A stretch of 64,000 nucleotides of DNA from Aquimarina macrocephali JAMB N27 (GTDB lineage Bacteria; Bacteroidota; Bacteroidia; Flavobacteriales; Flavobacteriaceae). Below are positions 7,912-16,985 of the stretch, one piece after another (the stretch's first letter is position 1; each line of letters opens with the position of its first letter). Under the pieces are notes generated by a model. The model ran no database searches and was not told the DNA's origin. It worked only from the letters and a program-made list of their open reading frames with translations. Location of the stretch: positions 248,001-312,000 of the forward strand of contig NZ_JACA01000005.1 of NCBI RefSeq assembly GCF_000520995.1, written 5' to 3'. The position numbers and the translations under genes were made by a program.

Positions 7912-9771
7912 ATGAGCAAAGAAACCAAATATACCGAAGATAATATACGATCCCTCGACTGGAAAGAACATATACGTATGCGACCCGGAATGTATATCGG
8001 GAAACTAGGTGATGGTTCTTCTGCAGATGATGGAATTTATATTTTAGTAAAAGAGGTACTCGACAATTCGATTGATGAATATGTAATGGGAGCCGGTAAG
8101 ACGATTGAGATTTCTATACAAGGAGAAAAAGTAGTTGTTAGAGATTATGGTCGTGGGATTCCGCTAGGCAAAGTGGTAGACGTAGTTTCTAAAATGAATA
8201 CCGGAGGTAAATATGATTCCCGGGCATTTAAAAAATCAGTCGGACTTAATGGAGTGGGTACCAAAGCGGTTAATGCGTTGTCTGCATTCTTTAAAGTAGA
8301 ATCTACTCGAGACGGTAAATCAGCTTCGGCAGAATTCGAAAAAGGAAACCTTACAAATCAGGAAACATTAGAAGAAACTTCTCGTAGAAGAGGAACTAAA
8401 GTATCTTTTGTACCAGATAATACAATATTTAAGCATTATAAGTACCGCGCAGAGTATGTGGCCAAAATGCTAAAAAACTATGTGTACCTTAACCCTGGTT
8501 TGACCATTATTTTTAATGGAGAGAAATATTTTTCAGAAAATGGATTAAAAGATTTGCTTTCTGATACTATAAATAAGGAGGATCAATTATATGATATTAT
8601 TCATCTTCAAGGTGATGATATTGAAATCGCGATTACTCATAGTAAAACACAATATAGTGAGGAGTATCATTCTTTTGTAAATGGACAGCATACTACACAA
8701 GGAGGAACACATCAAGCTGCATTTAGAGAGGCTATAGTAAAGACCATTAGAGAATATTATGGTAAAAACTATGAAGCCAGTGATATTCGTAAATCCATTG
8801 TATCTGCGATAAGTATAAAAGTGATGGAGCCCGTTTTTGAAAGTCAGACAAAAACCAAGTTAGGGTCTGCGGAAATGGGAGGAGATCTACCTACAGTAAG
8901 AACCTATATTAATGATTTTGTAAAAACACAACTGGATAACTTCTTACATAAAAATCCAAATACTACTGAAAGTCTACAACGTAAAATATTACAGGCAGAG
9001 CGTGAACGTAAAGATTTATCCGGAATTCGGAAACTGGCAAAAGAAAGAGCAAAAAAAGCCAGTCTACATAATAAGAAATTAAGAGATTGCCGTGTTCATC
9101 TTACCGATAGTAAGAAAGATCGTAATCTCGAAAGTACTCTATTTATTACCGAGGGAGATTCTGCAAGTGGATCTATAACAAAATCCAGAGACGTGAATAC
9201 TCAAGCTGTTTTTAGCTTACGCGGAAAACCGTTGAATAGCTATAACATGAGTAAAAAAATTGTCTATGAAAATGAAGAATTCAATCTGTTACAAGCAGCA
9301 TTAAATATAGAAGAATCATTAGAAGATTTACGATATAATAATATTGTAATCGCAACAGATGCCGATGTAGATGGAATGCACATACGATTATTGTTAATCA
9401 CCTTTTTCTTACAGTTCTTTCCCGAAGTAATAAAAGAAGGGCATTTATATATATTGCAGACTCCGTTGTTTAGAGTTCGGAACAAAAAAGAAACAATCTA
9501 TTGTTATTCTGAGCAGGAAAGAAGAGATGCTATTGCAAAATTATCGGGTAAACCAGAAATCACACGATTTAAGGGATTAGGTGAGATTTCTCCAGATGAA
9601 TTTGTACACTTTATAGGAGATGATATACGTTTAGACCCTGTAATGCTGGATAAAGAAAAATCGATTGAAGAATTATTGTCTTTTTATATGGGAAAAAACA
9701 CACCACAACGACAAGAATTTATCATAGATAATCTAAAAGTAGAACTTGATACAATAGAGGAAGAATTATAA
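7912..9771 (+). CDS. parE: DNA topoisomerase IV subunit B
   Basis: This is the ATPase subunit of topoisomerase IV, which unlinks daughter chromosomes. The GHKL ATP site has EVLDNSIDE (Glu48, Asn52) and the GRGIP and GLNGVG loops; the TOPRIM domain has EGDSASGS from Glu414 and the metal-binding DADVDG from Asp483. At 619 residues it has the short ParE-type length, and EGDSASGS rather than the EGDSAGGS typical of GyrB favours ParE. It is followed 25 bases later by parC, which strongly supports the assignment. Confidence 0.93.
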   Translation: MSKETKYTEDNIRSLDWKEHIRMRPGMYIGKLGDGSSADDGIYILVKEVLDNSIDEYVMGAGKTIEISIQGEKVVVRDYGRGIPLGKVVDVVSKMNTGGKYDSRAFKKSVGLNGVGTKAVNALSAFFKVESTRDGKSASAEFEKGNLTNQETLEETSRRRGTKVSFVPDNTIFKHYKYRAEYVAKMLKNYVYLNPGLTIIFNGEKYFSENGLKDLLSDTINKEDQLYDIIHLQGDDIEIAITHSKTQYSEEYHSFVNGQHTTQGGTHQAAFREAIVKTIREYYGKNYEASDIRKSIVSAISIKVMEPVFESQTKTKLGSAEMGGDLPTVRTYINDFVKTQLDNFLHKNPNTTESLQRKILQAERERKDLSGIRKLAKERAKKASLHNKKLRDCRVHLTDSKKDRNLESTLFITEGDSASGSITKSRDVNTQAVFSLRGKPLNSYNMSKKIVYENEEFNLLQAALNIEESLEDLRYNNIVIATDADVDGMHIRLLLITFFLQFFPEVIKEGHLYILQTPLFRVRNKKETIYCYSEQERRDAIAKLSGKPEITRFKGLGEISPDEFVHFIGDDIRLDPVMLDKEKSIEELLSFYMGKNTPQRQEFIIDNLKVELDTIEEEL

Positions 9772-9796
9772 TTATTAGAAGCCCCAGAAATTATAT

Positions 9797-12463
9797 ATGG
9801 ATTTGGAAAACGAAAACGAAGAACTACATCACGATTCTACCCCCGAAGATCATCAACCACAAGAGGTGATCACTAAGGTTACAGGAATGTATAAAGACTG
9901 GTTTTTGGATTATGCATCTTATGTAATCTTAGAGCGAGCAGTACCGGCAATTGAAGATGGTTTAAAACCAGTACAACGTCGTATTCTTCATTCTATGAAG
10001 GATCTCGATGATGGTCGATATAATAAAGTGGCCAATATTGTAGGGCATACGATGCAGTATCATCCTCATGGTGATGCCAGTATTGCTGATGCAATGGTAC
10101 AAGTTGGGCAAAAAGAATTGCTGATTGATATGCAAGGTAACTGGGGTAATATCCTTACCGGTGATAGAGCAGCCGCATCGAGATATATAGAAGCCCGCCT
10201 GTCTAAATTTGCATTAGATGTAGTATACAATCCCAAAGTTACCGACTGGCAATTATCCTATGATGGTAGAAAGAAAGAACCTATTAATCTTCCTGTAAAA
10301 TTTCCTTTATTACTGGCACAAGGAGCAGAAGGAATAGCCGTTGGATTAAGTACTAAGATTTTACCACACAATTTCATCGAATTAATCGATGCATCCATTA
10401 AACATTTACAAGGCAAACGATTTACTATTTTCCCAGATTTTCCTACATCAGGAATAGCAGATTTTACAAACTATAATGATGGTAATCGTGGCGGTAAAGT
10501 TAGGGTACGTGCCGAGATATCTCAATATGAGAAGAACACTTTGGTTATAAATGAGATACCATTTTCTACTACAACCACATCTTTAATTGATTCTATTCTT
10601 AAAGCTAATGAAAAAGGAAAGATAAAGATTAAGAAAATAGAGGATAATACCGCAGCAAAAGTAGAGATATTAATACATCTTCCTTCTGGTATCTCCCCTG
10701 ATAAAACGATCGATGCACTTTATGCATTTACGAATTGCGAAGTGTCTATATCACCATTAGGATGTGTTATAGAAGATAATAAGCCAAACTTTATTGGTGT
10801 TTCAGAAATGTTGCGCCGTTCTACCGATAATACAGTAGAATTACTAAAGAAAGAGCTCGAGATCCAGTTAGAAGAGTTACAGGAACAATGGCATTTTGCA
10901 TCATTAGAAAGAATATTTATCGAAAACCGGATCTACCGAGATATAGAAGAAGTAGAAACATGGCCGGGGGTGATTGAAGCTATTGATAAAGGATTACAAC
11001 CTCATATTAAACATCTAAAACGAGCGATTACCGAGGAAGATATTGTACGCCTGACAGATATTCGAATTAAACGTATTTCTAAATTTGATATAGATAAAGC
11101 ACAACAAAAAATAGATGCACTTGAAGAAGATATAGCCCAAGTAAAACATCATCTCGAGCACCTTATAGAGTTTGCCATAGATTACTTTAAAAGGCTAAAA
11201 ACTACATATGGTAAAGGAAAAGAACGTAAGACCGAAATCAAGATTTTTGATGATATTGAAGCAACCAAAGTTGTAATTCGAAATACAAAATTATACGTAA
11301 ATCGTGAAGAAGGGTTTATCGGTACTTCGCTACGTAAAGACGAGTATGTAGCAGATTGTTCTGATATTGATGACATTATCTGTTTTACAGAAGAAGGAAA
11401 ATTGATGATTACCAAAGTTGGATCAAAAACTTTTATTGGTAAAAATATAATTCATATAGCTGTTTTTAAGAAAAAAGATAAACGTACGATTTATAATATG
11501 ATTTATCAAGATGGTAGAGGAGGAGCATCATATGTTAAGCGTTTTGCAGTTACAGGAGTAACAAGAGATAAAGAATATGATCTTGCACAAGGAAAAAAAG
11601 GATCAAAAGTCACATATTTCTCTGCTAATCCAAATGGTGAGGCCGAAGTAATTACTATTTTCTTGCGACAAGCAGGAAGTATTAAAAAATTAAAATTCGA
11701 TCTTGATTTTGCAGACTTGTTAATCAAAGGTAGAGGGGTAAAAGGAAATATTGTTACCAAATATAATATTAAACGTGTTGAATTGAAAGAACAAGGAGTA
11801 TCTACTCTAAAACCACGAAGAATTTGGTTTGATGATTCGGTACAGCGCCTTAATGTAGATGGAAGAGGTGAATTGTTAGGTGAATTTAGAGGAGAGGATC
11901 GTCTTTTGGTTATTACTCAAAAAGGTAATGCAAAAACAATAATTCCCGAAATGACATTGCATTTTAGTTCGGATATGATTGTTTTAGAAAAATGGAAACC
12001 CAAAAAACCAATATCTGCAATATATTGGGATGGAGAGAAAGAGCGATACTACATAAAACGTTTTCTGATTGAACACCCAGAGCGCGAAGAAACTTTTATT
12101 ACAGAACATCAAAAATCTTTCTTAGAAGTTGTTTCTACAGATTATAGACCGATAGCAGAAATAATATTTACGAAGCTTAGAGGCAAAGATCAACGACCGA
12201 CCGAAGAAATAAACCTCGAAGAGTTTATATCGATCAAAGGATCAAAAGCTTTAGGGAATCAATTAACTACACATAAAGTAAAACAGATCAATTTACTGGA
12301 TTCATTACCATATGAAGAACAAGAATCACTTCCTACCGAAGAAATTGAAGTGATTGAAGAAGAAAATGTATCTCCTGAAGCAACCAACAATCAAACTTCA
12401 GCAAAATCTTCAGACGATGACGCCGATGCCGGTGAAGAAGGGGAACAGGCGAGCCTTTTTTAG
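9797..12463 (+). CDS. parC: DNA topoisomerase IV subunit A
   Basis: This is the DNA-cleaving subunit of topoisomerase IV, 888 residues. The catalytic Tyr is Tyr130 in AASRYIEARLS, and the breakage-reunion core begins with ERAVPAIEDGLKPVQRR. The C-terminal half forms the beta-pinwheel DNA-wrapping domain. In the quinolone region HPHGDASIADAM, Ala94 occupies the position of the drug-contacting Ser of E. coli GyrA/ParC, while the acidic residue is kept as Asp98. The last 40 residues are highly acidic and end in QASLF, resembling a sliding-clamp-binding peptide. It forms an operon with parE. Confidence 0.93.
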   Translation: MDLENENEELHHDSTPEDHQPQEVITKVTGMYKDWFLDYASYVILERAVPAIEDGLKPVQRRILHSMKDLDDGRYNKVANIVGHTMQYHPHGDASIADAMVQVGQKELLIDMQGNWGNILTGDRAAASRYIEARLSKFALDVVYNPKVTDWQLSYDGRKKEPINLPVKFPLLLAQGAEGIAVGLSTKILPHNFIELIDASIKHLQGKRFTIFPDFPTSGIADFTNYNDGNRGGKVRVRAEISQYEKNTLVINEIPFSTTTTSLIDSILKANEKGKIKIKKIEDNTAAKVEILIHLPSGISPDKTIDALYAFTNCEVSISPLGCVIEDNKPNFIGVSEMLRRSTDNTVELLKKELEIQLEELQEQWHFASLERIFIENRIYRDIEEVETWPGVIEAIDKGLQPHIKHLKRAITEEDIVRLTDIRIKRISKFDIDKAQQKIDALEEDIAQVKHHLEHLIEFAIDYFKRLKTTYGKGKERKTEIKIFDDIEATKVVIRNTKLYVNREEGFIGTSLRKDEYVADCSDIDDIICFTEEGKLMITKVGSKTFIGKNIIHIAVFKKKDKRTIYNMIYQDGRGGASYVKRFAVTGVTRDKEYDLAQGKKGSKVTYFSANPNGEAEVITIFLRQAGSIKKLKFDLDFADLLIKGRGVKGNIVTKYNIKRVELKEQGVSTLKPRRIWFDDSVQRLNVDGRGELLGEFRGEDRLLVITQKGNAKTIIPEMTLHFSSDMIVLEKWKPKKPISAIYWDGEKERYYIKRFLIEHPEREETFITEHQKSFLEVVSTDYRPIAEIIFTKLRGKDQRPTEEINLEEFISIKGSKALGNQLTTHKVKQINLLDSLPYEEQESLPTEEIEVIEEENVSPEATNNQTSAKSSDDDADAGEEGEQASLF

Positions 12464-12480
12464 ATATTGACTAAAAAGGA

Positions 12481-12509
12481 TTAATATGTAGTGGTACAGT
12501 ACATATTAA
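12481..12509 (+). other. hairpin after parC
   Basis: A perfect 10-bp stem, TTAATATGTA with TACATATTAA, encloses a 9-base loop 17 bases after the parC stop. It lacks a T-tract, so it may be a weak terminator or an mRNA 3' end stabiliser. Confidence 0.45.
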
Positions 12510-12563
12510 TAAACTTAATAGAGAAACTAACTTCTTTAGAAATGAAAGAAGTAAAAAACATTC

Positions 12564-12579
12564 TAATTTGTTAATCTGT
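12564..12579 (+). repeat. imperfect tandem 8-mer at the GNAT pseudogene start
   Basis: TAATTTGT is followed directly by TAATCTGT. An 8-base duplication here would shift the frame between ATG 12542 and the GNAT coding frame. Confidence 0.5.
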
Positions 12580-13062
12580 AAAACTCAAGAAATAGATATC
12601 GATACTGTAGTATCGATAGAGACCGATATTGAGAATTCACAGTTCATATTGACTAGCTCAAAAGAGGAACACTTAAATCTGATAGCAGATAGAAATATTG
12701 AACATTTGATACTGAAATCTGAAAATAACATAACTATCGGTTTTGTAATATTGGCAGGATTGCAAAATAACAATAGAAGTATTGAGTTTCGTAGAATTGT
12801 TATAAACTAGAAAGGCAGAGGTTTTGGTAGAATGGCAATCAAAGAATTAAAACAGTATTGTTTTAAAAAATTAAACTGCCATCGATTGTGGTTAGATGTA
12901 TTCGAAACTAATAAAAGAGCCAGATATTTATATCAATCAGAAGGGTTTAAAGAGGAAGGAACATTAAGAGATAGCATATGGGTTAATGGTGAATTTAAAA
13001 ACTTAATAATCATGTCGATGCTTGAAAACGAATATATAAATACTCCTGTCAACAAAGTATAG
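12568..13062 (+). pseudogene. GNAT acetyltransferase broken by an in-frame TAG
   Basis: Two open stretches, 12568-12810 and 12832-13062, lie in the same frame and together form a complete RimJ/RimL-type acetyltransferase of about 165 residues. The only break is TAG at 12808-12810, directly before KGRGFGRMA, the acetyl-CoA-binding motif, in a position where related proteins have an ordinary residue. Downstream motifs LNCHRLWLDVFETN and ARYLYQSEGF are intact. The N-terminus has no ATG in frame. Just upstream, ATG 12542 opens another frame that ends after ten codons, at an imperfect tandem 8-mer (12564-12579); removing one copy would join that ATG to the gene. It is probably a young pseudogene with one or two lesions. 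Confidence 0.8.
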
Positions 13063-13285
13063 AAAACTATTATTCTTTTCTAATATTAAAGTAAAGGCGA
13101 ATTTAAGGTGTAAGTCTTCGTCATCAGATAGTAATAAATTAGCTATTCTAAGTTCAAATAAAGGTTTTTTGAGTTTTAACAGGCAAATACAGATGGCCAA
13201 TTTACACTTATCAATTTAATACTATCAATTATTACCATAACCAGAGCGATTATATAATACAGGTTTTTAAAATTTAGAACATAAG

Positions 13286-13293
13286 TACTTTTG
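13286..13293 (+). promoter_or_regulatory. -7 element for the small gene at 13325
   Basis: TACTTTTG matches TAnnTTTG 31 bases before the ATG. No clear -33 element is visible. Confidence 0.4.
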
Positions 13294-13324
13294 ATACTAC
13301 ATATAATTCAAAAAAAATAGTATA

Positions 13325-13528
13325 ATGAAAAGTACATTAGAAAAATTCAAAAAATTTGAAATAGAAAAATCTAAGCTAAAAAACATTAATGGAGAAAGAG
13401 TTTGGGTTTGTACCATGACAGATATAAATGGAGGTGCATATGTGTCTAAACATTCCCAGGTTAAAGCTTTTATAGCGAGAGGTTACCACTGTGAACAACC
13501 ACGACTAAAATATATGAATGTATTGTAA
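13325..13528 (+). CDS. small hypothetical protein, 67 residues
   Basis: I do not recognise this protein. It is basic, with a Lys-rich amphipathic N-terminus (KSTLEKFKKFEIEKSK), then a compact segment containing GERVWVCTMTDINGGAY, two cysteines (CTM and HCEQ) and a short C-terminus. There is no signal peptide or membrane span. It is probably a real gene: it has a -7 element 31 bases upstream and a strong terminator about 30 bases downstream, forming a tidy single-gene unit. The YVSKHSQVKAFIARGYH segment could be a small helix-rich binding domain, but no function should be assigned. Confidence 0.6.
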   Translation: MKSTLEKFKKFEIEKSKLKNINGERVWVCTMTDINGGAYVSKHSQVKAFIARGYHCEQPRLKYMNVL

Positions 13529-13558
13529 GAATTTATAAAAATAAAAATTAGGATACAT

Positions 13559-13599
13559 AAAAAAACTGTGAGTTTTTGATTTAGACTCACAGTTTTTTT
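13559..13599 (+). terminator. rho-independent terminator after the small gene
   Basis: AAACTGTGAGT pairs with ACTCACAGTTT around an 11-base loop and is followed by a T-tract. It may also serve the convergent PhnA-like gene from the other side. Confidence 0.85.
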
Positions 13600-13640
13600 G
13601 TTGAATACATTTTAAGATTGTTCTATTACTTTTTAGTTCT

Positions 13641-14219
13641 TTATGTCTTTTTTACAAACTTAGTAAGAATCACAATATGTTGCCCATTAGCTCGACCTTC
13701 TATATGTTCGGCATTATCATGCACTAATGAAATATTTCGAACAGGAGTACCTCGTTTGGCAGTAAAATTAGCACCTTTTACATCGAGATCTTTAATCAAG
13801 ACAACAGAATCTCCAGCTTGTAATAGTGCACCATTAGCATCTAAATGTTTAATAGCATTCTCTTTATCATCACCATCTCCTGTAGCATTTGCCCATGCCG
13901 CCATATCTTCATCCAGATATAGTATATCTAATAAATCTTGAGGCCAACCTTCAGATTTTAATCTATGTAACATTCTCCATGCCATTACTTGTACAGCAGG
14001 AACTTCACTCCACATACTATCATTAAGGCAGCGCCAGTGATTTGCATCTACTTTCTCAGGGTCTTCTATTTGTTCTAAACACACTTGAGAAATGAGAATA
14101 TGCGAATCCAGACCTGTTCCTGGAGACTTAGGAACTTCATAGACTTTTAAATTTTCAGTTTCTCCTGATAATTCACATACAGATCCACTACGCTTGTGTA
14201 ATTCTCTTTCTAGACTCAT
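13641..14219 (-). CDS. PhnA-like (YjdM family) protein
   Basis: This is a PhnA-domain protein of 192 residues. The N-terminal part is a zinc-ribbon-like segment with Cys15, Cys47 and Cys64 (SVCELSG, VCLEQ, HWRCLNDSMWSEVP). The C-terminal part (from about 125) holds the conserved LQAGDSVVLIKDLDVKGAN and KRGTPVRNISL stretch of the family. Despite the name, PhnA/YjdM proteins have no proven role in phosphonate breakdown here, and no phn genes are nearby. I use ATG 14219, where MSLERELHKRSG matches the family N-terminus, rather than the upstream codon at 14270. Confidence 0.85.
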   Translation of the reverse strand: MSLERELHKRSGSVCELSGETENLKVYEVPKSPGTGLDSHILISQVCLEQIEDPEKVDANHWRCLNDSMWSEVPAVQVMAWRMLHRLKSEGWPQDLLDILYLDEDMAAWANATGDGDDKENAIKHLDANGALLQAGDSVVLIKDLDVKGANFTAKRGTPVRNISLVHDNAEHIEGRANGQHIVILTKFVKKT

Positions 14220-14327
14220 TATAATGATACGTTTAATATATATAGATTGTTTGGTACTGCAAAAGTGCATTAAAATTTATAATTATGAAATACCAAGTAA
14301 ACTATTTATTGATAACGGCAAATAATA

Positions 14328-14366
14328 ATAAAACCCATTAGAATTAGAAAGTCTAAAGGGTTTTAT
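14328..14366 (-). terminator. terminator after the TonB-dependent receptor
   Basis: AAAACCC-ATTAGA pairs with TCTAAA-GGGTTTT around a short loop, just past the receptor gene's stop. Its flanking A-run reads as a T-tract on the minus strand. Confidence 0.7.
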
Positions 14367-14395
14367 TAACTGAAATTTTAGTGCAAGTATATTGA

Positions 14396-16750
14396 TTAGT
14401 CTGGTAAACGGTCACGGTCAGATTTTTTACGATTAAAACGATATGTGAGAGTTGCGCTAACTCTTCTGCCGCTTCTGGTAGCAGAGGAAACCAAACTGTA
14501 GTTTTGCCCTGTAACTGTCGATTTGTTAATTCTCGAATCAAAAATGTTATTCGCATTAAGTGTTAGAGAAACTTTGTCTTTAAATAGGTCTTTACTAATC
14601 CCAAAGTTTGCCCAATATTGTGATTTTATAAGTCTTTGCCCACTATTACTTTTTCCCTGATAAGTGAAATTTGTTTGTATAGAAAACCCTTTTGAAAACT
14701 TCATTCTAGAATTTACTCTTGTAGACCATTTTGTATCTTCTGTATCATAATTGATGTTTTCATAAGTTCCTTCTTGTGTAAAAGTATAATAATTGAATTC
14801 ACCAGATAAACGCCACCATTTAAACGGGTTATATGTTGTTGCTAGCTCAAATCCAAGACGTTCTTCATGAGATAAATTTACGGGTGTTGTTATAAAACCT
14901 CCTTCGGCAGTAGGAGAGGTAATAAACTGGAAGAAATCAGTATGATATTGATAGTAAATTGATGGATTGAGCGTTATTTTTGTCCATCTTTTTAATAATG
15001 CAAGTTCAAGAACATTTGCATATGCAGGGTTTAAATCAGGATTTCCTGCAAAGAGATCTCTAGGATCCGAAAGCCCTCCAAATGGATTTAGTTGCCAAAA
15101 TCGTGGTCGATTAATTCTTCTGCTATAACTTAATTGAAGATTGGTTCTTTCTGTAAAATTATAAGTAAAATGAGTGGTAGGAAATATGTCTGTGTATTTT
15201 TTCTTATTACTGAAAAGAGCTTCGCGATCACTAATACCGATATCAGAATGTTCTAGCCTAACTCCCAGAAGATAATTAAACTTTTTTCTATTGTTACCAT
15301 ATTGCATATATGCTCCATAAATACGCTCGTCATAATCCAGACGATTATCAAAACCTTCTAATATTTGATCGTCTACCCATGCAGTATAATCACTGGTAAT
15401 TCTCCTGATTTCTGCTCTTACACCTGTTTCTAATCTGGATTTTTCGGTCAAAGGAGATATGAAATCAGATAGCATAAGGAGATCTTTACTACTTTCTACA
15501 TCCCGGGTTCTGATTCTTGTTAGACCTCCTTCGGTAGGTAGAATACGTTGTTGTGTGATCATTTCATTTTCATCATCATTCCAAAAATCGTACTGAACAT
15601 TAGCTGTAAATTTTTGCCCCTTTTTATCAAATGTTTTTACATAGGTGATTTCTAGCTGATTAAAATTCTGAGGTTCTTTATAATCCTCTTTTCGTGATAT
15701 AACACTATCTGTTTCTTTATTGGTATTTAGATAGGTATAAGTAAAATCAGTTTCATCAGTATTCTTTAATTTGTTATGATAAAAGCTTGTGGTAAGTGTA
15801 TTTTTATCATTAATGTAATAATCCCCACCAAAATATATATTATAATGATCATCATTTCTTTTGGTGTCTGCATTAAGATTTACACTATTGGCTATAGCGT
15901 TTATTTGGGTAGTCTGTGTTTGTTTTTCTTCTCCAAAAAAATTAGCATACCTGTACCCCAGGTTAGCAAACACATTAATTTTTTCTGTTTTATAATTTAG
16001 GTTAATATTTGCATTGTGATTTGCAGGAATTCCTGAAGTAAGTTGTAAAGAACCTCCAAAACCAGAACGTTTATTTTTTTTAAGAATAATGTTTATAATA
16101 CCTGCAGCACCTTCAGATTCATATCTGGCTGAAGGATTAGTAATTACCTCTACTTTTTCGATGTTTTCTGCCGGAATCTGCTCAAGCCCATTGTTTGCAG
16201 TCAGCACAGAAGGTTTGCCATTAATTAGTATTCTAACACTTGGATTTCCTCTAAGACTAACAGCCCCTGCAGCATCTACACTTACCGAAGGCACATTATC
16301 TAATACATCACTTATTGTTCCTCCTTTATGAATTAGATCTTTTCCTACATTAAATACTTTTTTATCTAATTTATACTCTACAGTAGTTTTTTCTGATACT
16401 ATTGTTACTTCTGCTAATTGCTCATTATCTTCCTCAAGTATTATAGTATCAAGAGTCATATCGGCATCGATAGTGATGTTATTTATTATGTATGTTTTAA
16501 AAGAGATATATTCTATTTTAATATTATATTTTCCAGGGGAAATTTCTATAACAAAATTTCCTTCTGCATTGGTAATCCCACCCGTAATAGTTTTTTGATT
16601 TACCGAGTTTATGATTGCTATTGTAGCAAACTCTAATGGTTGTTTATACACTTTTTCTATTACCTTACCACTAAGAGTTAGTTGTTTTGACATTTGTGCT
16701 TGTAAAGACATAATACAGCTTAACAAGAATATAAATGCTATTTTTTTCAT
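14396..16750 (-). CDS. TonB-dependent outer-membrane receptor-like protein
   Basis: This 784-residue outer-membrane protein has a signal peptide (MKKIAFIFLLSC to SLQAQ), a CarboxypepD_reg beta-sandwich at about 22-105 (LSGKVIEKVYKQPLEFATI), a plug domain at about 130-225 (GTISDVLDNVPSVSVDAAGAVSL read as GTISDVLDNVPS and LRGNPSVRILINGKPS), and a beta-barrel of the outer-membrane beta-barrel family type (ending TLTYRFN). The short polar tail after the barrel (RKKSDRDRLPD) is unusual. It is a single gene with its own terminator and no SusD partner, so it is not a classic polysaccharide locus; the ligand is unknown, with siderophore or peptide among the possibilities. Confidence 0.88.
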   Translation of the reverse strand: MKKIAFIFLLSCIMSLQAQMSKQLTLSGKVIEKVYKQPLEFATIAIINSVNQKTITGGITNAEGNFVIEISPGKYNIKIEYISFKTYIINNITIDADMTLDTIILEEDNEQLAEVTIVSEKTTVEYKLDKKVFNVGKDLIHKGGTISDVLDNVPSVSVDAAGAVSLRGNPSVRILINGKPSVLTANNGLEQIPAENIEKVEVITNPSARYESEGAAGIINIILKKNKRSGFGGSLQLTSGIPANHNANINLNYKTEKINVFANLGYRYANFFGEEKQTQTTQINAIANSVNLNADTKRNDDHYNIYFGGDYYINDKNTLTTSFYHNKLKNTDETDFTYTYLNTNKETDSVISRKEDYKEPQNFNQLEITYVKTFDKKGQKFTANVQYDFWNDDENEMITQQRILPTEGGLTRIRTRDVESSKDLLMLSDFISPLTEKSRLETGVRAEIRRITSDYTAWVDDQILEGFDNRLDYDERIYGAYMQYGNNRKKFNYLLGVRLEHSDIGISDREALFSNKKKYTDIFPTTHFTYNFTERTNLQLSYSRRINRPRFWQLNPFGGLSDPRDLFAGNPDLNPAYANVLELALLKRWTKITLNPSIYYQYHTDFFQFITSPTAEGGFITTPVNLSHEERLGFELATTYNPFKWWRLSGEFNYYTFTQEGTYENINYDTEDTKWSTRVNSRMKFSKGFSIQTNFTYQGKSNSGQRLIKSQYWANFGISKDLFKDKVSLTLNANNIFDSRINKSTVTGQNYSLVSSATRSGRRVSATLTYRFNRKKSDRDRLPD

Positions 16751-16944
16751 CCTGATTAGTTTTTAATTTTGGTCAAAAATGATTGTTTTATGAGTACCGA
16801 TTTTGAGTTGTCGACCAATACCAACAAAAAATCGTCGGATGATAAAAGATGATGAGTAAGAGATATTCGTCGTTTATTTTACTTGATTCAGGCAGTTTTT
16901 TTATGAATTCGTCTACTTCATTCATTTAAAGGCAATACAGCGTT

Positions 16945-16952
16945 TATTTTTG
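16945..16952 (+). promoter_or_regulatory. -7 element for the hydrolase at 16986
   Basis: TATTTTTG matches TAnnTTTG 33 bases before the ATG. No TTG is visible at the expected -33 distance. Confidence 0.4.
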
Positions 16953-16985
16953 AATTAGATATTATTATTTATTAGCTATAAACAA

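Noticed and set aside
11182..11760. Minus-strand open frames within parC
   Set aside because: They are antisense shadows of the parC coding sequence with no homology or promoter.
7912..12463. DNA gyrase (gyrB-gyrA) instead of topoisomerase IV
   Set aside because: The EGDSASGS motif, the short B subunit and the side-by-side parE-parC order favour topoisomerase IV.
12808..12810. TAG read as an amino acid (stop-codon recoding) in the GNAT gene
   Set aside because: No other gene in the window uses TAG as sense, and many genes end in TAG normally. A mutation or sequencing error is simpler.
13003..13200. Minus-strand open frame after the GNAT pseudogene
   Set aside because: It runs across the pseudogene's end, has no start signals and no recognisable product. 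The 262-base gap to 13325 otherwise holds only a -7 element.
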